A stretch of DNA of 25,536 nt, taken from NCBI GenBank assembly GCA_017454075.1, contig JAFTDQ010000081.1, positions 1 through 25,536 of the forward strand, given 5' to 3'. Below the pieces are notes generated by a model. It ran no database searches. It was not told the origin of the DNA and saw only the letters and a program-made list of their open reading frames with translations. Below are positions 24,935 to 25,536 of the stretch, piece after piece. Numbering within the stretch: position 1 is the stretch's first letter; each line of letters starts with the position of its first letter. The stretch comes from Clostridia bacterium. GTDB lineage: Bacteria > Bacillota_A > Clostridia > Oscillospirales > CAG-272. A program made the translations under genes and the position numbers.

Positions 24935-25536
24935 TTATTTAATCATTTCCTGAACTATATCCGGAATAATACCGAGCGCTTCGTTGAGTTTATCCGGGTT
25001 TTTCCCTCCGGAAGAGGCAGAATCCGGTCTTCCCCCTCCTCCGCCTCCAACGACTGAGGACAGCCGCTTGAGTATGTTTCCGGCGTGCGCTCCGCGGGCG
25101 ACCGCGTCCTTACCGCATGATGCGGCAAAGGTCAGCTTATCTCCGCTCACCGTCGCGATAACCGTTACTGAAAGAGGATCCGACGCTTTGAACTCATCGC
25201 AGATCGATCTCGGCATATCGGGGGTACCGTCCTTAAGTTCCACGGCAATTACCCTGAGTCCGCCGACGTCCCTGGCGCCGTTTCTGATGGATTCGGTCCT
25301 GGAAGCGGCGAGACGTCCGTTAAGGGTCTCAATTTCCTTTTTGGCGTTTCTGAGCTCGGCCTGGAGAGCAGACGCGCGTCTCGGAAGCTCAGATATGACA
25401 GAAGCTTTCAGTTCCTTCGACGTATCGGAGATAAGCGCCTCGTTTTCTGCGATGAGTCTCAGAACTCCGAGCCCGGTCGTCGCCTCAATTCTTCTGACAC
25501 CGGCGGCAACTGAAGATTCTGATATGATCTTGAAAA
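24935..25536 (-). CDS. alaS: Alanyl-tRNA synthetase, C-terminal part (5'-truncated by the window)
   Basis: AlaRS charges tRNA-Ala. Only about the last 200 residues are in the window, in a frame open to the right edge. The first visible residues read F-K-I-I-S-E-S-S-V-A-A-G-V-R-R-I-E-A-T-T-G, the end of the editing domain with its conserved SES..AAGVRRIEA segment. A long helical coiled-coil arm of about 60 residues follows. The DHHA1 domain then ends in A-G-N-I-L-K-R-L, the glycine-rich VVGGGGGGRPDSA, GGK and NEAL, all typical of the AlaRS C-terminus. The stop lies 13 bases before the MurE start, so it is the leading visible gene of the long minus-strand unit. Any promoter or T-box lies outside the window. 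Confidence 0.95.
   Translation of the reverse strand, partial: FKIISESSVAAGVRRIEATTGLGVLRLIAENEALISDTSKELKASVISELPRRASALQAELRNAKKEIETLNGRLAASRTESIRNGARDVGGLRVIAVELKDGTPDMPRSICDEFKASDPLSVTVIATVSGDKLTFAASCGKDAVARGAHAGNILKRLSSVVGGGGGGRPDSASSGGKNPDKLNEALGIIPDIVQEMIK

Noticed and set aside
1..25536. CRISPR arrays, tRNA or rRNA genes, insertion sequences, prophage or toxin-antitoxin genes
   Set aside because: No direct repeats with regular spacers, cloverleaf sequences, transposase-like frames or phage genes were recognised on either strand.

Overview
The window is a gene-dense stretch of about 25.5 kb (roughly half G+C) from a bacterium, most likely an anaerobic member of the Bacillota, class Clostridia, probably from a gut-type uncultured lineage. 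This placement rests on the rimP-nusA-ylxR-ylxQ-infB order, a DivIVA-like coiled-coil protein, a zinc-ribbon plus TPM-domain gene pair, a cysteine-liganded (tetramer-type) cytidine deaminase, consensus sigma-A promoters with 16-17 bp spacers and AGGAGG-type ribosome sites. It is an inference from gene content. Almost every base is coding: the longest gap is about 260 bp. I see no rRNA, tRNA, CRISPR array, insertion sequence or prophage.

Layout. Bases 1-1833 (+): the 3' part of glmM, overlapped by a left-handed beta-helix acyltransferase resembling the acetyltransferase half of GlmU. Together they suggest UDP-GlcNAc precursor synthesis. A hairpin at 1834-1873 separates these from a minus-strand pair (1908-4504): a secreted protein with two TPM-like domains and a Gly-rich tail, and a protein with three zinc ribbons and a C-terminal membrane anchor. 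The pair resembles Bacillus subtilis YdjH/YdjG. A divergent promoter region (4505-4768) leads rightward into the transcription/translation operon rimP-nusA-ylxR-ylxQ-infB, continued without a visible break by a YgiQ-type radical SAM gene and a DivIVA-like gene, and closed by a hairpin at 12281-12309.

Bases 12390-14539 (-) hold a small operon: a transglutaminase-like lipoprotein, a small membrane protein and a PHP-domain hydrolase. Back-to-back promoters at 14565-14652 drive this operon leftward. Rightward they drive a phosphoribosyltransferase and a Sel1-repeat protein, ending at a strong hairpin (16088-16125).

Bases 16145-25536 (-) form one tightly packed unit, read right to left: alaS (3' part), a MurE-type ligase, pheA (chorismate mutase/prephenate dehydratase), aroB, aroC, an aroE-aroK fusion, aroA, and a phosphopentomutase-cytidine deaminase fusion (deoB-cdd). 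This covers most of the shikimate route from DAHP to chorismate and on to phenylpyruvate. DAHP synthase and 3-dehydroquinate dehydratase are not in the window.

Most of the window is housekeeping. The points most worth a second look are: the DeoB-Cdd fusion; the altered RNA-binding loops in both KH domains of NusA; the YdjG/YdjH-like pair without its usual partners and with a possible switching hairpin over its ribosome site; the stand-alone GlmU-like acetyltransferase; the MurE-type ligase lacking the DNPR motif; and the uncharacterised lipoprotein/membrane/PHP operon. I did not find convincing evidence for an entirely new defence or mobile system.
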